Counted from the stretch's first letter, positions 31,406 through 41,826 are shown. The stretch: 64,000 nt of DNA from Gynuella sunshinyii YC6258 (GCF_000940805.1 NZ_CP007142.1:5556593-5620592), one strand, 5' to 3'. Notes: generated from the sequence alone by a model not told the origin. Made by a program: numbers and translations.

Positions 31406-31886
31406 ATTTTCTCCGTTATAAGTTGATAGGGGCATTGTTGTCAGCTAAAGCATGGAACATACCCGCATGAGGTGGTCCGATCATGAGACGATGATGGTGC
31501 CAGATCATTATCGGACTACGGCTTCATTTTTATTAACCCGGCAAGTATACCTGTCGGGTTAATAGTGTGATGCAGGGATGCACCAAGATGTCGGACCACA
31601 CCATTGGCTGTAGCCAATGCGAGCCCTGATAAATCAAGCGGTTCGACGATTCGGGGTTTCGCGCAACACCGCCAGATTTCTCGGGACGATCTATTTAATT
31701 GCCAGGTTAATAGAAACGCCGGCCTCTGCCGTGACAGGGTTAGACTGCACTGACTAAGCCTGCATTTTGAACATGAATGGTTAAGGATGGCAATAGGTTT
31801 GTTGTTCTGTTTGATTCTCAATGACCAATTTGTAACAGCGTGGTGTAGCGGCACCCGGGTATCCGGGTGCCGGTTCTGGTGCTGGA
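31406..31886. other. Intergenic region containing arm of a diverged inverted repeat
   Basis: Positions ~31541-31680 are a diverged inverse copy of ~33901-34010 (shared CTCGCATTGGCTA, GGTCCGACATC, TATACTTGCCGGGTTAA in the same order). A strong hairpin CGGCACCCGG / CCGGGTGCCG at 31849-31872 lies just after the peptidase gene and may act as its transcript end. The 112-codon frame here is not convincing. Confidence 0.6.
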
Positions 31887-33515
31887 TTATTTAATCCAGT
31901 ATTTGCCCCAATGGGATTTGTCATAGCTGACTGAGGATTTCAGTGTCAGGTTCTGTGCGTTGAGATCCGGCAGTTCGGAGTTGTCAATTTCTTCATCGAT
32001 GGCACTGGTGCTATTCGCCAGCACGGCTGTCACGTAGGCGATGGCATCGGCGTTGACTTCGAGTGCGCGTTGATCGAGGTTGGAGATATCGTCACAGGAG
32101 CTATGGTAGCAAGGGTCAAAAGCGAGTCCGGCTTCGCCGCCATACAGCTCTGCCTGTTCTTCGGTTTTGATTTCTTCAGCACCAGTAAACAGACCACCGA
32201 AGGCTATGCCTTCTTCGAAAAACTGTGCATAGTCAGAGCGGAAGCTGATTTCACTACCCTCAAATGGCAGCCCGCGAATGTTGAAATATTGCTCGAACAG
32301 TGCTTCTGTTGCCGCTGACCCTGGAGGTCCTTCCAGTTCAAAGGCTGACCCGTCGCCATCATAGATGCCATAGTAAGCATTCGGTGAACCGATCATATCG
32401 AAGTTCAGGTACACTTTGATTTTCGCCAGTTCTTCGGGTTCCAGACCGAGTACATATTGTGTGGATCCAACGAGGCCGGCTTCTTCGGCTCCCCACCAGG
32501 CGTAGCGGATTTTGTTTTTGGTGTGGGCGTTTTTCAGCAATAATGCCATTTCCAGAATGCCGGCACTGCCGCTGCCGTTGTCATTGATACCGGGTCCTGC
32601 AAAGACAGAATCCAGATGAGCGCCGAGAACGACGACATTTTCGTCATCACCCCATTTGCTCTCGGCAATAATGTTGTTTACGGATCTCATTTCGCGTAAT
32701 ACATCGACCACCATTCTGAGTTCCAGGCCTTCAGTTTCTGACCAGGCAACACCATTTTCGTAGGTAGCGAATAAGACCGGTATGCCACCGCTGTAATCAG
32801 AGCTTAAGGTTGCGTTTATTAGTCCGGTACGATCATCGCTGTCGCCCTGGTTAAAAATAATGGCACCAATAGCACCGGCTGCTGCCGCATTTTCGGCTTT
32901 TTGCTGGAACGCACAGCTGCCACGCTGGATCAGTGCGATAGCGCCGGGTTCAAATCCGTCGAAATCTTCTGCCTCACAACCACTACTGGAGGCATTTCCT
33001 TCACCCAGTTCGAGATCAACTGCCATCACCGGGCCGGATACATCGCCGGCTTCGGTCTGTGACAGATAACCAAAATCCTCATCCCAGACATATTCAACCG
33101 CTTCTGGTACCAGAGCAATCAGTGCTCCATCTGCAATTTCATAAAAGGCATTGAAATCAAAGGGTAATAATTTAACGTCATAGCCCACCGCCGAAAGGGT
33201 ATCGGTAATATAACTGACTGAGCTTTCATAACCCGGCAGTCCGGCAGCGCGGGTGCCCTCATGGGCATCCGCAATATTCTGCAATTGTTGCAGGTGATAA
33301 GTTACATTTTCCGCCTGCATGCAATGCGGCAGAAACAGAGGAGATGCCTTGGGAATAAAACGACATTGCCAGGGAGGCAGATCATTGTCGCTCCAGTATT
33401 TATCAATAAACGTCGAAAAACGCTGCTGATGGGATCCACCCGCCATTGCCTGTGTCGAAAGCAACAACGAACCTGTCAAGAGTACTCCCGCTACATGTAG
33501 TATCTTGCTTTGCAT
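31887..33515 (-). CDS. Secreted M28-family zinc aminopeptidase with PA domain
   Basis: 542 residues. A signal peptide (MQSKILHVAGVLLTGSLLLSTQAMA) is followed by a protease-associated insert near 200-245 (IALIQRGSCAFQQKAENAAAAGAIGAIIFNQ). The M28 metal ligands are GAHLDS (His, Asp), GINDNGSG (bridging Asp), WWGAEEAGLVG (catalytic Glu and metal Glu), NFDMIG (Asp) and CYHSSCDD (His). Expected to release N-terminal residues from peptides outside the cytoplasm, with two zinc ions. The C-terminal ~40 residues after the catalytic domain are short and may be removed in maturation. Monocistronic. Confidence 0.9.
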   Translation of the reverse strand: MQSKILHVAGVLLTGSLLLSTQAMAGGSHQQRFSTFIDKYWSDNDLPPWQCRFIPKASPLFLPHCMQAENVTYHLQQLQNIADAHEGTRAAGLPGYESSVSYITDTLSAVGYDVKLLPFDFNAFYEIADGALIALVPEAVEYVWDEDFGYLSQTEAGDVSGPVMAVDLELGEGNASSSGCEAEDFDGFEPGAIALIQRGSCAFQQKAENAAAAGAIGAIIFNQGDSDDRTGLINATLSSDYSGGIPVLFATYENGVAWSETEGLELRMVVDVLREMRSVNNIIAESKWGDDENVVVLGAHLDSVFAGPGINDNGSGSAGILEMALLLKNAHTKNKIRYAWWGAEEAGLVGSTQYVLGLEPEELAKIKVYLNFDMIGSPNAYYGIYDGDGSAFELEGPPGSAATEALFEQYFNIRGLPFEGSEISFRSDYAQFFEEGIAFGGLFTGAEEIKTEEQAELYGGEAGLAFDPCYHSSCDDISNLDQRALEVNADAIAYVTAVLANSTSAIDEEIDNSELPDLNAQNLTLKSSVSYDKSHWGKYWIK

Positions 33516-34202
33516 AGTGTTTCCTTTGTGTTTGTACAGTGATGAACCCTGAGGTATCAGGGCTGCCGAATCCTTTTTTTGTACTGCTACCGACCAAAAT
33601 AGGATTTCAGCAGTTTAAATAGGCACTCAGGGAGCGCCAATAGCACAAAACCGACAACTGTAAATTAGTTCAATATGAGGAGATGAAAACGCCTGACAGT
33701 GGGGTTTTAAGGATCTAATAAATTAGTATGAGAACTAAAAAAGTGCATTATTTAAAGCAGAATTGCGACAGGAGTCGATCTATTTTTATCGCCAACAATC
33801 GTATTTGTTCCCCGAACTCTACAGTCGTGGCAATGTTATTAACATAGCAATTAAGTAGATCGTCCTGATCTCTTTAATTATCACCCCAAGAAATCTGGTG
33901 CTGTTGCACGAAACTCCGAATCTCCGGACCGCTTAATTTCCAGGGGCTCGCATTGGCTATGACCAATGACGAGGTCCGACATCCCCGACATATATACTTG
34001 CCGGGTTAACAGAGACGCTCTGAATCATGTCGACGAGGAAGCCAGGGCAAGGCATAAAATCTATGCTGACGGCGCTGGTATTATTAAAAAACACCTGAGA
34101 TCACAGGTGTGCAATAACATTTAATTATTTTGTGCTGACACAATAGTATGTGTCGTTCTTGACTGCTGAATATCCTAAGGTTCTGGATATCCGCAGTTTT
34201 TC
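33516..34202. other. Intergenic region, second arm of the inverted repeat
   Basis: No gene seen. It carries the matching arm at ~33901-34010 (CTGTTGCACGAAACTCCGAA ... TTGCCGGGTTAAC) and the antiporter terminator near 34085. Confidence 0.6.
34085..34111 (-). terminator. Rho-independent terminator of the antiporter gene
   Basis: On the minus strand ACACCTGTGATCTCAGGTGT is followed by TTTTTAATAAT, about 90 bp after the antiporter stop codon. Confidence 0.8.
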
Positions 34203-35936
34203 TCATGGCTTAGGGCGAAGCTTTAATCCCACAGAGATAATATGGTTACCGTCAGTTTCCCTGACGATCAGGCTGACCAGACCCAACCGGACCTGATCAC
34301 CCACGACCGGTTTATCATGAAACTGTCTGGCGATGTATTCCGCGACCGTCAGATCAGTATCAACCGGCTCTATGCTGAAACCATAGGTGTGTGCAATCTC
34401 TGCCAGCCTGGCATCCGGTCGCAACACGAACTCACCAAAAAAGTGTCCTGATTCCAGCTGTTGATCTTGGGAAGACGGCGCGAAGAAACGACTCAGGCTT
34501 TGTCTGGAACGATCAGTTGCCAGAATAACAACCGTGTCATCACCACTCAGTTTTTGTTTCGGAGTATTCTGCAGCAGTACACCCTGACGGATCACCCCTA
34601 CCACCTGACTTCCCTCTTCCAGCAGCAGTCGACCAATGATGGAGCCTTCGGCATGACTGCCTTTGCCGACCGGGTAAACCAGTAGTTCCTTGTCATGCTC
34701 CCCCTTGATCAGTACGTGTAAAAACTCCGGTTCAACCGTCGTGGGTGGCAGTGCCACCTGCAGCCATTTGGCCACGGGGGCGATGGTCCACCCCTGGATA
34801 ACCAGAGAAACCAGCACCACAAAAAACACCAGTTCAAAGTAAATCTGGGTGTGTTCCAACCCGGCCAATGATGGGAACAGGGCCAGGATGATAGGCACCG
34901 CACCACGCAATCCACACCAGCTGATAAAGGCCTGTTCGCGCCATGGAAAATGGAAAGGAAGCAAGGAAACGATTACCGCCAGCGGACGGGCGATAAAAAT
35001 AAGTACCGCCGCCACACCCAATGCCGGCAGTATGACCGGTACCATATGTGTCGGTGTGATCAGTAAGCCCAGCATTAAAAACATTCCAATTTGGCTGAGC
35101 CAGGCCATACCATCATGAAAACGATGAATATCCTTGCTGTAAGACAACGATGCATTTCCGATCATCACGCCAGCGATGTATATGGCCAGAAAACCACTGC
35201 CCTGCCAGATCGTGGTAACGCCAAACAGACTGATGCCACCGGCCAAAGCCAACAACGGGTATAAAGTGGCCGGAAGCGATAGGTATTGCAATGCCCGTAC
35301 TAACAGATAGCCACCGGTAAAACCAACCGCCAGACCCAGCCCCATCTGTCGAACCAGCTCGCTGGCAATGGTCCAGCCCTGGTTACCCTGACTTTCCAGA
35401 TGCAGAACCTGCACCAGGGTGATGGTGAGAAAAATGGCCATGGGGTCATTCGATCCGGACTCGATTTCCAAAGTGGCTCCGGTCCGTTCTTTTAATTCGA
35501 AACCGGCGCTGCCTAACAGCCCGAATACCGCCGCGGCATCAGTAGAACCGACGATGGCACCAATCAACAATCCTTCCTGCCAGGACAACCCAAGTATCAG
35601 ATATGCCGCAAATCCGGTAATCGCGGCTGTCAGTAATACGCCCACTGTAGCAAGAGACAGAGCCGGCTTCAGACTCACCCGAAAAGTATCTTTACGGGTA
35701 CCCAGACCACCATCAAAAATAATAACGGCCAGCGCAACATTGCCGAATAAAAAAGCCAGATTGAAATCGTCAAAACGGATACCTCCCGGCCCATCTTCGC
35801 CGGCAAGCATCCCCAGCACCAGAAATACCAACAGAACAGGAGCGCCAACCCGACGCGTCACAGCGCTGGCAACCACACACAGCAGCGCAAGTATCGCCGC
35901 TCCAAATATATACTGATATGTCAATTCAATGGTCAT
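34203..35936 (-). CDS. nhaP2: CvrA/NhaP2-type K+(Na+)/H+ antiporter
   Basis: 577 residues. About twelve membrane segments form a CPA1 antiporter core; IIFDGGLGTRKDTF (about 72-85), GAIVGSTDAAAVFGLLGSAG and ESGSNDPMAIFL hold the conserved acidic ion-binding residues. After residue ~390 comes a cytoplasmic TrkA_C-like regulatory domain (FLHVLIKGEHDKELLVYPVGKGSHAEGSIIGRLLLEEGSQVVGVIRQG) and a CorC/HlyC-type tail. Exchanges K+ or Na+ for H+ across the inner membrane. Length and order match CvrA (NhaP2). Confidence 0.88.
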   Translation of the reverse strand: MTIELTYQYIFGAAILALLCVVASAVTRRVGAPVLLVFLVLGMLAGEDGPGGIRFDDFNLAFLFGNVALAVIIFDGGLGTRKDTFRVSLKPALSLATVGVLLTAAITGFAAYLILGLSWQEGLLIGAIVGSTDAAAVFGLLGSAGFELKERTGATLEIESGSNDPMAIFLTITLVQVLHLESQGNQGWTIASELVRQMGLGLAVGFTGGYLLVRALQYLSLPATLYPLLALAGGISLFGVTTIWQGSGFLAIYIAGVMIGNASLSYSKDIHRFHDGMAWLSQIGMFLMLGLLITPTHMVPVILPALGVAAVLIFIARPLAVIVSLLPFHFPWREQAFISWCGLRGAVPIILALFPSLAGLEHTQIYFELVFFVVLVSLVIQGWTIAPVAKWLQVALPPTTVEPEFLHVLIKGEHDKELLVYPVGKGSHAEGSIIGRLLLEEGSQVVGVIRQGVLLQNTPKQKLSGDDTVVILATDRSRQSLSRFFAPSSQDQQLESGHFFGEFVLRPDARLAEIAHTYGFSIEPVDTDLTVAEYIARQFHDKPVVGDQVRLGLVSLIVRETDGNHIISVGLKLRPKP

Positions 35937-36127
35937 GGTTTGGTTATCATGGATCTTATATGGATGTATTTGATGAACGCGTACCTTCTGGTCAGATCAA
36001 TGGCTATCGAGCCGAAGTGGTCCCCCCGGAGTTAGCAGGTGTTTTGCGTTCAAAACAACAGCAGACGCGAACACTGTAATCACGGGGGCCACTCAGTAAA
36101 GTATCCTGTTTGACCAGGATCCTTTGA

Positions 36128-36742
36128 TTATAAATTCTGCTTATCCATTGAGGGCTCGGCTGCCTGAATACGATCATTCTGTCGCAACCAGACCAGGTGG
36201 GCATCGTAAAAATCATTGCCTGACGAACCATGTTGTAAGGCTTTTTTATAAATGGTGGCAACAAAAATATCGGCAATCGTAAAACCCTTGCCAATGGCAA
36301 ACGGAGAATCCTTGCAGAGTTTCTGTTTCAGCTTCGCAAGACATCCGGATATCCATTGTCCCCGCAGCTCGCGCTTTGCCTGTTCCGACAGATCCGGATT
36401 AAATGCTCTGAGTACAGTACGGTTCTGAGGTGAATGAATGCTGGAATTGACGTATTCGCAAATCTCGCGAACCGCTGCCCGCTCGAAAACGGAATGGCCA
36501 AGCAGGCTTTGTTGGGGAAACAGCTCTTCAATGCACTCAATGATGGCCATGGACTCTGAAATCATATGGCCTTCCACCCCCAGACACGGTACATATCCGA
36601 ATGGATTGATGTGCAGATAGGAGGAGACCAGCTCTTCATTGTTCACTTCGATCCGCTGATAAGGAATCGCCTTATAATTCAAAACCCACTCAACCCGCTC
36701 TGAACTGTTCGAGCCGATGGAGCTGTATAGCTTGAGCTCCAT
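36128..36742 (-). CDS. Glutathione S-transferase family protein (zeta/MAAI-like)
   Basis: 204 residues from ATG 36742, which has GGGGGAG just upstream. N-terminal thioredoxin fold: LYSSIGSNSSERVEWVLNYKAIPYQRIEV with the SSxSxRV-type glutathione-site serines, then NPFGYVPCLGVEGHMISESMAIIECIEE, where the cis-Pro and ES pair bind glutathione. The C-terminal helical domain includes FAIGKGFTIADIFVATIY. Resembles maleylacetoacetate isomerases but lies alone, without tyrosine-catabolism genes, so general detoxification is as likely. Confidence 0.82.
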   Translation of the reverse strand: MELKLYSSIGSNSSERVEWVLNYKAIPYQRIEVNNEELVSSYLHINPFGYVPCLGVEGHMISESMAIIECIEELFPQQSLLGHSVFERAAVREICEYVNSSIHSPQNRTVLRAFNPDLSEQAKRELRGQWISGCLAKLKQKLCKDSPFAIGKGFTIADIFVATIYKKALQHGSSGNDFYDAHLVWLRQNDRIQAAEPSMDKQNL

Positions 36743-36918
36743 ACTCCCCCCTTTGGTTAAATCACATATCATAACAGCAACCAACAGAGTCTGAACTCTG
36801 GCGCCAAATGGAACTGAATTGGCGTACTCTGTTAATTCTTCACGCCTGGGCTTTTCTTATGCTTGCTTCTGTGATCATCGGCCGATGACCAATCATTTTT
36901 CATTTCTGGAGAGTCTAC

Positions 36919-37887
36919 ATGAATAACCTGATCCGAGAAGCAAGCCATATTCCCACCAATAAAACAGTGCAAACCATTTCCATCAGCCCGGTGATTCTGA
37001 CAACTCCTGACCGTGACATTCCACTTGAATTACGCATCACGGCTCCGGCAACCGGTGAAGATCTGCCCATCATCCTGTTGTCGCACGGTCATGGTCCGTC
37101 GCTTTATATTTGTTCCAAAGACGGTTATGGTCCGTTGGCTAACTTCCTTGCAGAACACGGCTTCGTGGTGATTCAGCCAACACATGTCAATTCAAAGGTG
37201 GCCGGGCTTGATGCCAGCGCACCAGGAGGTCCGTTATTCTGGCGTTCACGAGTGCAGGATATGAAGATTATTCTGGACCGGCTCGATGAAATTGAAACGT
37301 TGGTACCCCCTGTTGCCGGTCGCCTGGATCGGGAGAAAATCGCCGCCGTTGGCCATTCCATGGGAGGACAGACGGTGAGCGTGTTAATGGGTGCAAAAAT
37401 GCTGGACCCTAAGGACAAAAGCGAGACCTATGTGAGCATGGCCGAACCACGGATCAAAGCTGGCGTATTACTGGCAGCCCCCGGCAATGGCGGAGACAGT
37501 TATACCGAATTTGCGGTGCAGAACTACGCGGCACCATCGGCTGACTTTGCTGATATGACCACCCCGGCACTGGTGGTTGCAGGTGACAGTGATGTGAACC
37601 CGATGCTGACCCACCGGGGGGCGGAATGGCATATGGATCCTTTTTATGAAGCGCCCGGCAGTCAGGCTTTATTGACCCTGATCGGGGCCAAACATGGTCT
37701 GGGCGGTATTGCTGGTTATGATGCCAAAGAAACAGATGATGAAGATCCTGAACGTCTGGCCATCGTCCAGCGCATGACCTGGGCTTATCTGCGCTCTGCG
37801 TTGTTCAGTGACGATCCTGCCTGGCCCCGGGCGTGCGATGCCTTAAAAGCGTTTGCCGCTTCACACGGACAGGTTACGTTTAAATAA
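36919..37887 (+). CDS. Alpha/beta hydrolase (chlorophyllase/PAF-acetylhydrolase-like)
   Basis: 322 residues, no signal peptide. LPIILLSHGHGPSLY is the oxyanion-hole strand, AAVGHSMGGQT (about 143-153) the nucleophile elbow with Ser in GHSMGG, VVAGDSDVN holds the acid and AKHGLGG the catalytic His. Cleaves an ester or similar bond in an unknown small molecule. The AraC-type regulator gene follows 45 bp downstream on the same strand and probably controls it. Confidence 0.82.
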   Translation: MNNLIREASHIPTNKTVQTISISPVILTTPDRDIPLELRITAPATGEDLPIILLSHGHGPSLYICSKDGYGPLANFLAEHGFVVIQPTHVNSKVAGLDASAPGGPLFWRSRVQDMKIILDRLDEIETLVPPVAGRLDREKIAAVGHSMGGQTVSVLMGAKMLDPKDKSETYVSMAEPRIKAGVLLAAPGNGGDSYTEFAVQNYAAPSADFADMTTPALVVAGDSDVNPMLTHRGAEWHMDPFYEAPGSQALLTLIGAKHGLGGIAGYDAKETDDEDPERLAIVQRMTWAYLRSALFSDDPAWPRACDALKAFAASHGQVTFK

Positions 37888-37932
37888 ATACCCGCACGAC
37901 CTGCAGCAACACGATCACAGGAGTTTGATAAA

Positions 37933-38958
37933 TTGAACAGTTTGGCGATAGACAAAGGTCGTTTTCCACCAACCCTGTGGCGGGCCTTTGAAAAAACCGG
38001 GCTGGAACCACCGGCAATTCTGCGCACAGCGGGATTGCCCGTAACGGCTCACCTTGATACCAGGGTAACATTTACCACCGAACAGATGTTTGCCATCTGG
38101 AAAGCGGTGGAATCTCTGGCTGATGATCCATCACTGGCTTTGAGTCTGATAGCTTCGGCCAATCAGACCGGTTACCAGCCGGCGTTTATCGCCGCTCTGT
38201 ATGCGTCAGATTTTCGCGATGCCATTCACCGGATAGAACGGTTCAAACGTATGGGGGCCTGTGAACATTTCCGGATGGTGGAACAGGACAATGAATACAC
38301 CATCATCAAGGAATGGCCCCATGCCAGAGAACCCGAACCGGCAACGTCTATTGATTTGTCGTTTGCGTTTTTGATGGAACTGGGACGACAGGGAACCCGA
38401 CAGCATCTGACACCGATCCGCATTGAATATGATCGTGTGGCAGATCGCAACGAGGCGTTAGAACGCTATTTTGGCTGCCCGATCATATTTGCCGCATCCC
38501 GCAATGCCATCACTTTCAAACGCAGTGATCTGGCCATTCCATTTCCCGGATACAGCCCTGAGTTTCTGGCGCTGATTACCCCGAACCTGGCCAGTGCATT
38601 TGCAGAAATCGAAGCCGAAAGCAGTACCTGCGAACGGGTCAAAGTGATTCTGAAACGGGCTCTGGCCAGCGGCCGGCCTGAAGTAAGCGTGATTGCCCGG
38701 GAACTCGGCATGAGTGAGCGCACACTGCAAAGACGGATTACCGATGAAGCGACCACGTTCAGAACCTTACTGACTGAAGCACGGCGCGAACTGGGGCAGC
38801 AAATGTTGAGTGATCCTGACATCGATGTCAGCGAAGTGGCTTATATGCTGGGCTATCAGGACACCACGTCATTCTATCGGGCATTTAAAGACTGGGAAGG
38901 CATCTCCCCGGGTGAATGGCGGGCATTGAATGTGATAGAACCCACCCGGCATCATTGA
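37933..38958 (+). CDS. AraC-family transcriptional regulator, TTG start
   Basis: 341 residues. The TTG start is supported by AGGAG eight bases upstream and by MNSLAIDKGRFPPTLWRAFEKTGL matching the usual N-terminus. Residues ~20-205 form the Arabinose_bd/DUF4381-type sensor domain. The C-terminal pair of helix-turn-helices is VIARELGMSERTLQRRITDEATTFRTLLTEAR and DVSEVAYMLGYQDTTSFYRAFKDWEGISPGEWR. Likely responds to a small molecule and regulates the hydrolase gene upstream. Confidence 0.86.
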   Translation: MNSLAIDKGRFPPTLWRAFEKTGLEPPAILRTAGLPVTAHLDTRVTFTTEQMFAIWKAVESLADDPSLALSLIASANQTGYQPAFIAALYASDFRDAIHRIERFKRMGACEHFRMVEQDNEYTIIKEWPHAREPEPATSIDLSFAFLMELGRQGTRQHLTPIRIEYDRVADRNEALERYFGCPIIFAASRNAITFKRSDLAIPFPGYSPEFLALITPNLASAFAEIEAESSTCERVKVILKRALASGRPEVSVIARELGMSERTLQRRITDEATTFRTLLTEARRELGQQMLSDPDIDVSEVAYMLGYQDTTSFYRAFKDWEGISPGEWRALNVIEPTRHH

Positions 38959-39065
38959 CCCTGAGTGGATGCCCCTGCATCCGCCAGATTGCCGAAATAC
39001 TCTGGCGATGAGGACCAAAACAAAAGCCCTCTTCGCTACACGACATTCCACCAGATCGTTATCGA

Positions 39066-39884
39066 TTACACTCGATATCCATAGGGTGCCAGCGCGTCAC
39101 GAACAACTTCAGCATCAACGAAGTCTCTGCGCACATGGTCAATAATTGCCTGCACGCCGTCTTCCGCCGAGGCCATTTCATCGTAATGCAGATCATCCTG
39201 TGTCAGCATGATGTAGCCGTTGTCGCGATGACTGTAGACCAGTTTCACATCGTCACCGTATTGCTCTTTGAGTTCACGTTCAACACCGACAAGATCCATA
39301 TAGGCTTCCACTCGCCGGAGGTATTCCGGGTCTTTGCTGTCGACATCCATTTCCAGGTAAGTACTCCAGTCATTGGCCAGAGTATACATGTTGACATCCA
39401 TCTCCATTGGCACGCCTTCTGGCTTGGTAACCGCCTCAGAGCTGATCACTTCCATACCCGGCGTAACGTTGCCATCCTGAGCAAACTGACGGGCCAGCTC
39501 AAGAAAATCAGCCGATTGGTCCGCATCCATGGTTCTCAGCAACGACCGGCCGCTGACATTGTCCAGTGCGTGGTTACCGACGATGACATTGACACCCTTA
39601 ATGTTTTCGATCAGCGGGCCAGACTCATCCGTCGCGGCATTAATGTCAGTTTCAACATTGGATGCCTGCACAGCAGCCGCTCCGGTCACGACCTGCACCG
39701 ATTGCAACGCATTGTTCAAGGCATCCGCGAAGACATCAGACTGACCGGCTTGTTTGGGGTCGCTCTCGTTTAAAGACTGGCGCTGGTGAAGTTCAGAGGT
39801 TTTATCTTCACGCTCTTTTGTGGGTGGCAGTTGCTGGGCATACGTGCTGAGATAAAAAGATGACCCCAACCCTGAAATACTCAT
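39066..39884 (-). CDS. Hypothetical protein, 272 aa
   Basis: ATG 39884 with AGGAG upstream begins MSISGLGSSFYLSTYAQQLPP, a start style seen in flagellar/phage-like or surface-structure proteins, followed by a charged linker (PTKEREDKTSELHQRQ). No signal peptide or membrane segment. The C-terminal half has DLVGVERELKEQYGDDVKLVYSHRDNGYIMLTQDDLHYDEMASAEDGVQAIIDHVRRDF, which looks folded. It is adjacent to the histidine kinase gene but reads in the same direction downstream of it. Function unknown. Confidence 0.7.
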   Translation of the reverse strand: MSISGLGSSFYLSTYAQQLPPTKEREDKTSELHQRQSLNESDPKQAGQSDVFADALNNALQSVQVVTGAAAVQASNVETDINAATDESGPLIENIKGVNVIVGNHALDNVSGRSLLRTMDADQSADFLELARQFAQDGNVTPGMEVISSEAVTKPEGVPMEMDVNMYTLANDWSTYLEMDVDSKDPEYLRRVEAYMDLVGVERELKEQYGDDVKLVYSHRDNGYIMLTQDDLHYDEMASAEDGVQAIIDHVRRDFVDAEVVRDALAPYGYRV

Positions 39885-40101
39885 ATTCTGTTCTCCTGCA
39901 TAAACCGTTAAATGACGGGCGTTATGGCCGGAACGGCGGTAAATACCGGCCGCTTGAGGGGCACAGATATTCCGCTTACACATCGTTGTACCGGGCGATC
40001 GTCCGCGTCAGGCATTGTGATAACAGCATCAGAGCCGGATCAGCAAAATACGTGCGAGGTTTGTGGTCCTGCGTCTTGAATGCGGCGACATTAACTAACC
40101 G

Positions 40102-41826
40102 CTAAGAGACTATGGGTAACCGGAACCAGAAAACACTGCCCGCACCAAGCCCGTCGCTATTGACACCGATCTCACCGTTTTGGGCATCGACCAGGCTTTT
40201 ACAGATCGCCAGACCAAGTCCGTTGCTTGAGCTTTCTGTCGCCCGGGCCTCGCTGACGCGAAAGGCACGCTCAAACACCAGGTTCTGATTTTCAGGAGCA
40301 ATACCGATACCCGTGTCTTTGACCTGGCATTCGATATAACCGTCCTGTTGGGCGTTCAGCATAACCTCGATGCGACCGTTCTCCGGGGTAAACGTAATGG
40401 CATTACGCAGAATGTTTTGCAGGATTTGTTCAACCCTCGCACCATCGGCCAGAACAGGCGGTAATGATTCTTCGCAGAGACAGGAGAGCATCTGTGATCT
40501 GGCCTGAGCCGTTGCCTGAAAATCCCGCACAACAGATTGCACGATCGTCACAAAGTCGGTCGCTTGCAGATTCAGTTGCAGATCACCTGCATCACTTTTG
40601 GCAAGTACCATGATATCGGTGACCAGTTTCGACAGATTCCCCATCTGATGCTGCATGGACTGATAGCGTTCCGACGTGGGTGCCATCATGCCGTCGTTTA
40701 ATGCTTCAAGGTAACCGCTGACGATTTGAATCGGGGTGCGCAAATCGTGTGCGAGGTCGGCTGTCATCTGCTGCTTTTGCCGGTTGGAGGCCGCCAGCCG
40801 GGCTTCGGTATCTTTCAGCTGGGTAATCTCAGACAGCAACAGGCTGTAACCATAGGTGGTTGCCCCATCACTCAGAGGATTCAGCTGAACCTGAAAACAA
40901 ACGTGACCCGATGCGTGTGCGGTCCACCATTCACGTCGGTCAAGCTCAGCCCAGTTGCTGACGCCGGTAATGTCTTCAATAGGTTTGCCAATGTCGGCTT
41001 CGAGATTCAATTGAAAAAACGTGGTCGCCGCCGTATTGGCGTCCAGCAGTAACTGGTTCTGGTCAAATACCAGCACAGGGGAGGCAAGATCATGAACGAT
41101 CTGATCGTAGGCCACGGGCATCAGCCGAAATGCGCCGTAACGGAACAGGGCAACGGCATAGGCAATGAGTGTGAACAGCATCAGAAAGATCACCTGATCC
41201 GCGCCACGAATAATCACCACACCGGCGAAATCCGACAGAATCTGGAAACCCAGCGGTAAAAATCCGCCAATCGCAAACCAGTAAGCCTGCTTACGATAAA
41301 TTGCCGGAGCACGCCGCACATAGCTCAGGTACATCACCGTGCTGGCGAGAATGGTAATGTACATTCCAGCAGCATAAATACCGAACCACCAGTTCTTATC
41401 TGTGTTCAGATCATATCCCTGCGGATTCAGATAAGTGCGAACCCAATACCAGTGATGCCAATGATTGGTAAACACCACAACTATTGTTGAAATCCCCCAG
41501 ATCCATAACGGCACGGTCAACCACCGCTTTTTTAAATAGTGACCGCGACGTGTGGCCGACAACGCCAGCAGCAGGCCCAGCACCGGGGCGGTGGCACTGC
41601 CCAGATATTTGATGCTGGTCCAGAACAGCTTGGCCGATGCCGAAAGGCTGGCCAGCTCAAGCACAGATGTCAGCTGCCAGATGGCAATCGCGGCAGCGTA
41701 CCAGGCAAACAGACGGGCCGTCATGCTGTTACGGATGCGAAAACCATAAACCATTAATGTCAAAGAAATGAGAAACGCCATCAAAAAAGGCAATATAATC
41801 GGATGAAAGCTAAGCTCGAATGACAT
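40102..41826 (-). CDS. 7TM-sensor histidine kinase
   Basis: 574 residues. The N-terminal ~225 residues hold seven hydrophobic segments of the 7TM histidine-kinase sensor type (YLGSATAPVLGLLLALSATRRGH, HHWYWVRTY). A PAS-like domain (about 235-340, VLVFDQNQLLLDANTAATTFFQLN) comes next. HisKA has the phospho-His in ADLAHDLRTPIQIVSGYLEAL (near 365), then HATPase N, G1 and G2 boxes (ILRNAITFTPENG, DTGIGIAPE, SSNGLGLAI). Paired divergently with the response regulator at 41893. A lipid or hydrophobic signal is possible for 7TM sensors. Confidence 0.9.
   Translation of the reverse strand: MSFELSFHPIILPFLMAFLISLTLMVYGFRIRNSMTARLFAWYAAAIAIWQLTSVLELASLSASAKLFWTSIKYLGSATAPVLGLLLALSATRRGHYLKKRWLTVPLWIWGISTIVVVFTNHWHHWYWVRTYLNPQGYDLNTDKNWWFGIYAAGMYITILASTVMYLSYVRRAPAIYRKQAYWFAIGGFLPLGFQILSDFAGVVIIRGADQVIFLMLFTLIAYAVALFRYGAFRLMPVAYDQIVHDLASPVLVFDQNQLLLDANTAATTFFQLNLEADIGKPIEDITGVSNWAELDRREWWTAHASGHVCFQVQLNPLSDGATTYGYSLLLSEITQLKDTEARLAASNRQKQQMTADLAHDLRTPIQIVSGYLEALNDGMMAPTSERYQSMQHQMGNLSKLVTDIMVLAKSDAGDLQLNLQATDFVTIVQSVVRDFQATAQARSQMLSCLCEESLPPVLADGARVEQILQNILRNAITFTPENGRIEVMLNAQQDGYIECQVKDTGIGIAPENQNLVFERAFRVSEARATESSSNGLGLAICKSLVDAQNGEIGVNSDGLGAGSVFWFRLPIVS

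Noticed and set aside
31516-31854. 112-codon minus-strand frame
   Set aside because: Overlaps the diverged inverted repeat; no ribosome site or recognisable domain.
35960-36079. 39-residue plus-strand ORF between antiporter and GST genes
   Set aside because: Has an ATG and TAA but no Shine-Dalgarno and no recognisable sequence; could be real but not supported.
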